64,000 bases of DNA from Aestuariibius violaceus (lineage in GTDB: Bacteria; Pseudomonadota; Alphaproteobacteria; Rhodobacterales; Rhodobacteraceae): assembly GCF_040779325.2 (NCBI RefSeq), contig NZ_JBFONT020000012.1:1-64000 (forward strand). The letters run 5' to 3'. Below the pieces are notes generated by a model. It ran no database searches. It saw only the letters and a list, made by a program, of their open reading frames with translations, and was not told where the DNA came from. Shown here in pieces: positions 60,751 through 64,000 of this stretch (position 1 is the first letter of the stretch; each line of letters opens with the position of its first letter). The position numbers and the translations under genes are program-made.

Positions 60751-61653
60751 TCAATACTTCCGATCGTGACGAAACTGCGACGGAGAGGTTCCGAGATACT
60801 TTCGAAATGACCGGCTCATATGACTTTGATCTGCATATCCCAGGCGAAAGGCGATTTCTGGCAGTGCGCTGCGGTCGGCCAATAGAAACTCGCACGCCAT
60901 CTGGACGCGCAACTTTTGAACGAATTGATACGGCGACAGACGCATGCGCTTTTTGAAATGACGGTTGAAAGTGCCAACGGGCATATCGCAGAGCCTTGCA
61001 AGATCGCCGACAGACACACCTTCACCTATGTTGGAGCGCACGAACTCTTCAAGAAGCTCTTCGGGAATGTCGCTTCCAGCAGTCGACCGCATCTCGATGT
61101 CACCCAGTTTCCGAAGGAGGCTCGCCACAAGACCCTGCAATAAACCGTCGACTTCCATTGCGCTAAAGCGGTCCTGAGTTTCCAATCCTCTCCATAAATG
61201 ATGCATGTAAGTGACGCTTGCTTGGTCGCGAAAATAAGCGTGATGTCCGGTGTTAAGGATGTCGAGGCAATCGGCATCGATCCCAGCGGTAATGTCCATC
61301 AATGTTTTCTGCGAGATCGCAATCACCAAAAGCGAGTGCGGTTCGGATATGTCGAAGTCTATCGCTTCGTCGATCGGTGAAATGCCGATATGGCCAGGAC
61401 GGCGGGCTTCGGTGTCTCGCCACTTCGAGCCGACGCGCCAACTGACCGGTGTCGCGCCGCTCAAGGTCAGGCCGATCACCATGTCGCTGCTGGCAGGATC
61501 TGAAAACCCATGAGCGTCCTGTCTGCAAAGCATTGCATCGACCCTCTTCCGACGATCTGATCGGGCTTCTGCGAGGAACTCGCGATACCCGCTTTGAGTG
61601 TAGAAGCGGCGGTACCCTCGCTGAGACGGAAAACAGTGATCGAAATCTTCCAA
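60751..61653 (-). CDS. AraC-family transcriptional regulator
   Basis: A 300-residue protein with a C-terminal AraC double HTH: VSVGDLARLCDMPVGTFNRHFKKRMRLSPYQFVQKLRV and LPEIAFRLGYADQSHMSRSFRKYLGTSPSQFRHDRKY. The N-terminal part (about 190 residues) has an AraC-type ligand-binding pattern including HIGISPIDEAIDFDI. It is divergent from the NTF2-like and molybdenum hydroxylase operon at 61766 and probably regulates it. Confidence 0.9.
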   Translation of the reverse strand: MEDFDHCFPSQRGYRRFYTQSGYREFLAEARSDRRKRVDAMLCRQDAHGFSDPASSDMVIGLTLSGATPVSWRVGSKWRDTEARRPGHIGISPIDEAIDFDISEPHSLLVIAISQKTLMDITAGIDADCLDILNTGHHAYFRDQASVTYMHHLWRGLETQDRFSAMEVDGLLQGLVASLLRKLGDIEMRSTAGSDIPEELLEEFVRSNIGEGVSVGDLARLCDMPVGTFNRHFKKRMRLSPYQFVQKLRVQMACEFLLADRSALPEIAFRLGYADQSHMSRSFRKYLGTSPSQFRHDRKY

Positions 61654-61765
61654 TGGATGTTTCCTTCAAGAGATCGTCCTGATGACACATAGGTTTTGGA
61701 CACTAGGCGCTCAAGCAGGCCTCTTATGAGCCACGCCCAAAGATCTACAAACGAAAGGACATGCG

Positions 61766-62236
61766 ATGTGCAGGGACCGAACGCGGACGGTCATTGAGCA
61801 ATTTCTCAAGTTCACCGAAGATCAAAACTTCGACGGCCATCGCGAGATATTGGCCGAAGATTGCGTATTTACCTACCCATACGCGGCAGAGAACGCGCCA
61901 AGCGAAATTGCGGGACGAGAGAAGATCGTCGAACAGGCTTTGATTGGTGGGTGGCAAACACGCCAATCGATGAAAGTGCTGGAGATGAATTACGCCGCGC
62001 TCGAGGACCCAGAATGGGCGCTGATCCAATGGCGCAACACATCCGTCACCAATGACGACAGGCCCTATGACCAAACCTTTGTGAACGTGATCCGGGTGGT
62101 CGACGGTAAGATCATAGAGTTCATCGAGTATTACGATCCGCTCGTCGAGCTTGCGGCGGGCAATCCTCGTGCTCGGACGACCGGTTCGGAACAGCCCCGC
62201 GAAGGCGTGACGTCAAGCCAAGGACAACGTGCATGA
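61766..62236 (+). CDS. NTF2-like (SnoaL) protein
   Basis: A 156-residue protein with the SnoaL-like layout: TVIEQFLKFTEDQNFDGHREILAEDCVFTYPYA, then EKIVEQALIGGWQTR and VNVIRVVDGKIIEFIEYYDPLVELA. These small alpha+beta barrels are isomerases, cyclases or binding proteins. Its stop overlaps the (2Fe-2S) gene start (ATGA), so it belongs to the hydroxylase operon. Role unknown. Confidence 0.85.
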   Translation: MCRDRTRTVIEQFLKFTEDQNFDGHREILAEDCVFTYPYAAENAPSEIAGREKIVEQALIGGWQTRQSMKVLEMNYAALEDPEWALIQWRNTSVTNDDRPYDQTFVNVIRVVDGKIIEFIEYYDPLVELAAGNPRARTTGSEQPREGVTSSQGQRA

Positions 62237-62724
62237 TCCAAAGCCATCTCGAACTGAATTGCAGGATAAACGGTGTTGCTGTGGTTCACACCATTGATGC
62301 GCGGACCACCTTGCTTGATCTGCTGCGCGATCACCTTAATCTGACTGGAACCAAGAAGGGTTGCAATCATGGTCAATGCGGGGCGTGCACAGTTCACGTG
62401 AACGGCCGGCGGACGTTGTCGTGTCTTACGCTTGCTGGCTTGTGCCAAGGGGCGGAGATCACGACCATAGAAGGCCTCGCCGCCAGCGAAGACGAACTGC
62501 ATCCGGTGCAGGCTGCCTTCATCAAACATGATGGGTTCCAATGCGGTTACTGCACCTCTGGCCAAATTATGTCTGCCGTCACAATGATTGACGAGCCTTG
62601 GGACCGCGACGACGATGCAGTGAGAGAGGCGATGAGCGGCAACATTTGCCGCTGTGGCGCTTATCCGAATATCGTTTCGGCGGTGCAGGACGCCCGTCAT
62701 TCGATGGGGGATGATCATGCGTGA
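62233..62724 (+). CDS. (2Fe-2S) subunit of a xanthine dehydrogenase-type hydroxylase
   Basis: A 163-residue protein with both iron-sulfur motifs of the small subunit of molybdenum hydroxylases. The plant-ferredoxin type is KKGCNHGQCGACTVHVNG with a distal Cys in TLSC; the second cluster is CGYCTSGQ followed by GNICRCGAYPNI. It transfers electrons from the molybdenum centre to the FAD subunit. It overlaps its neighbours at both ends. Confidence 0.93.
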   Translation: MIQSHLELNCRINGVAVVHTIDARTTLLDLLRDHLNLTGTKKGCNHGQCGACTVHVNGRRTLSCLTLAGLCQGAEITTIEGLAASEDELHPVQAAFIKHDGFQCGYCTSGQIMSAVTMIDEPWDRDDDAVREAMSGNICRCGAYPNIVSAVQDARHSMGDDHA

Positions 62725-63703
62725 GTTCGAAATCTTGCGCGCCTCCACCCCATCGGATGTCTTCGCGACGCTGTCTCGGGTGCCCGATGCGAAACTCATT
62801 GCGGGCGGCACAAACCTCGTGGATCTGATGAAATTGGGTGTAGAGCAGCCTGCAACCTTGGTCGATATCAACGGGCTGGGAGAGCTCAATGAAATCGTCC
62901 TACGCGATGACGGAAGCCTGCATCTGGGGGCGCTTGTAGGCAACAGTGATGTGGCATGGCACAAGGAGGTGCGTGCGCGTTTTCCAATGGTATCCGAGGC
63001 CATACTGGCCGGCGCGACCACTCAGCTGCGCAATATGGCAACGATCGGTGGCAACTTGCTGCAAAAGAACCGGTGTCCGTATTTTGCGGATCTTGATGCA
63101 GGCTGCAATAAGCGCGCGCCTGGCACGGGATGCGATGCGATTGAAGGCACAAGCCGGATGTGCGCGGTGCTCGGGGTCAGCGATGACTGCATTGCGGCGC
63201 ACCCATCTGATCTGTGCGTTGCGCTGGCTGCTTTGGGCGCCGTGGTGCACGTATCCTCGGCAGATGGTGAGCGTCAGATCCCCTTTGCGGAGTTTCACCG
63301 TAGACCCGGTCAAACGCCCTGGATCGAAACAGATCTCGGGACTGCGGAACTGATTACTGCAGTCGAAATTCCCAATCTGAATTTTGCCCGGCGATCCATC
63401 TACAAGAAACTGCGCGACCGCACGAGCTATGCCTTTGCACTCGTATCGGTCGCGGCCGCCGTTGAGATGGACGCAGGTCGCATTGGCGATCTTCGGCTGG
63501 CACTTGGCGGCGTTGGTACGGTGCCATGGCGGGCGTCCGAGGCAGAAGATGCATTGCGTGGCACCAAACCAACCAAAGCCAACCTGACAGATGCGGCCCA
63601 TGCCATCTTCGTCGATGCACAAGCACGCAAAGGCAACGCATTCAAGATCGAGCTGGCCCAACGTGCCATCGTGCGTGTTCTCACAGAGCTGACAAAGGAC
63701 TGA
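62717..63703 (+). CDS. FAD-binding subunit of a xanthine dehydrogenase-type hydroxylase
   Basis: About 328 residues. The FAD-binding motif KLIAGGTNLVDLMKLG is in the first third, followed by ATTQLRNMATIGGNLLQKNRCPYF with the conserved T-I-G-G-N. It has a CO-dehydrogenase-type C-terminal domain. The ATG at 62717 overlaps the (2Fe-2S) gene (ATGCGTGA); one at 62711 is also possible. It shuttles electrons from the Fe-S clusters to NAD or another acceptor. Confidence 0.92.
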   Translation: MREFEILRASTPSDVFATLSRVPDAKLIAGGTNLVDLMKLGVEQPATLVDINGLGELNEIVLRDDGSLHLGALVGNSDVAWHKEVRARFPMVSEAILAGATTQLRNMATIGGNLLQKNRCPYFADLDAGCNKRAPGTGCDAIEGTSRMCAVLGVSDDCIAAHPSDLCVALAALGAVVHVSSADGERQIPFAEFHRRPGQTPWIETDLGTAELITAVEIPNLNFARRSIYKKLRDRTSYAFALVSVAAAVEMDAGRIGDLRLALGGVGTVPWRASEAEDALRGTKPTKANLTDAAHAIFVDAQARKGNAFKIELAQRAIVRVLTELTKD

Positions 63704-63706
63704 ACC

Positions 63707-64000
63707 ATGCTGGAAGATACTCTGGGCCGTCCGGTCAATCGCGTTGATGGGCATCTGAAAATCACAGGCCGTGCAAAGTACGCAGCCGATCAACGACCGG
63801 ACCGAGCCGCACTGCATGGGGTGCTGCTGAAAAGCAGTATTGCGTCAGGGCATATCTTATCTTTCGATTTGGCGGAGGCCGAGACCATGCAAGGGTTTGT
63901 TCGCTTTCTGAGCCATCTGGATGGCCCGTTGATCCAAGACATGAAGGCGAGAGATGTCGCCACTTTCTTTCCCGGTGAGACGCTAACCCCCTTTTTGAGT
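63707..64000 (+). CDS. Molybdopterin-binding subunit of a xanthine dehydrogenase-type hydroxylase (partial)
   Basis: The first 98 codons read LGRPVNRVDGHLKITGRAKYAAD, the standard start of the large molybdopterin subunit (G-x-P-V-x-R-x-D-G..K-V-T-G-x-A-x-Y). The gene runs off the window. It starts 4 bases after the FAD-subunit stop. Substrate cannot be decided from this much. Confidence 0.9.
   Translation, partial: MLEDTLGRPVNRVDGHLKITGRAKYAADQRPDRAALHGVLLKSSIASGHILSFDLAEAETMQGFVRFLSHLDGPLIQDMKARDVATFFPGETLTPFLS

Overview
The window looks like chromosomal DNA of an alphaproteobacterium, most likely a Rhodobacteraceae (roseobacter-type) strain. This is inferred from the moderately high GC content, the many LysE/RhtB, DMT and MFS transporters beside LysR/AsnC/HxlR/GntR regulators, the Mrp-DUF971 and NifU-type Fe-S genes, and a TPP-riboswitch-controlled ykoFEDC operon. 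No rRNA, tRNA or CRISPR array was found.

Layout. 1-9 kb: the tail of an IS3-type transposase, then small two- or three-gene units (ArsR+SRPBCC, hydrolase+MFS, GNAT, methyltransferase, ABM protein/AsnC, XRE+MFS, GST) with an IS110 transposase remnant. 9.3-11.7 kb: a two-gene ABC exporter. 12-18.3 kb: LysE and DMT exporters, an HxlR and a LysR regulator, and a TauE/SafE permease broken by an in-frame TGA. 18.5-25.3 kb: a tyrosine recombinase, a MerR regulon with two visible operators, RidA/LOG/GlxA, and probably transferred DUF3800 and GIY-YIG genes. 25.5-30.2 kb: an AAC(6')-like acetyltransferase and a LysR/DMT/MOSC/LysE group. 30.5-34.2 kb: TPP riboswitch and ykoFEDC thiamine-precursor importer. 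34.2-38.2 kb: an RpoH-like sigma factor divergent from a Cys-rich MarR, Mrp-DUF971 and a multidomain NifU-like protein. 38.5-39.1 kb: a prophage terminase remnant.

39.6-55.9 kb is the most notable part: a GntR gene followed by a tightly packed 15-gene run with mostly ATGA-type junctions. It encodes a VOC protein, a TPP-dependent E1 alpha/beta pair without E2/E3, an SDR, an HpxW/HpxX/HpxY/HpxZ-like set (GGT-fold amidohydrolase, AtzG-, AtzE- and AtzH-like proteins), a Tat-exported binding protein with a full dipeptide-type ABC importer, two amidohydrolases and an MBL hydrolase. It reads as one uptake-and-breakdown pathway for an amide, ureide or cyclic-imide-like compound; the substrate cannot be named from sequence.

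55.9-64 kb: a decayed histidine kinase, VOC, DinB, MFS, a DUF4365 putative nuclease, an AraC regulator, and the start of a molybdenum hydroxylase (xanthine dehydrogenase-type) operon that runs off the window. Many intergenic gaps carry copies of one degenerate repeat family (core like CATTCGCTGC beside GCAGC); one 108-bp stretch occurs identically at 13685 and 25333.
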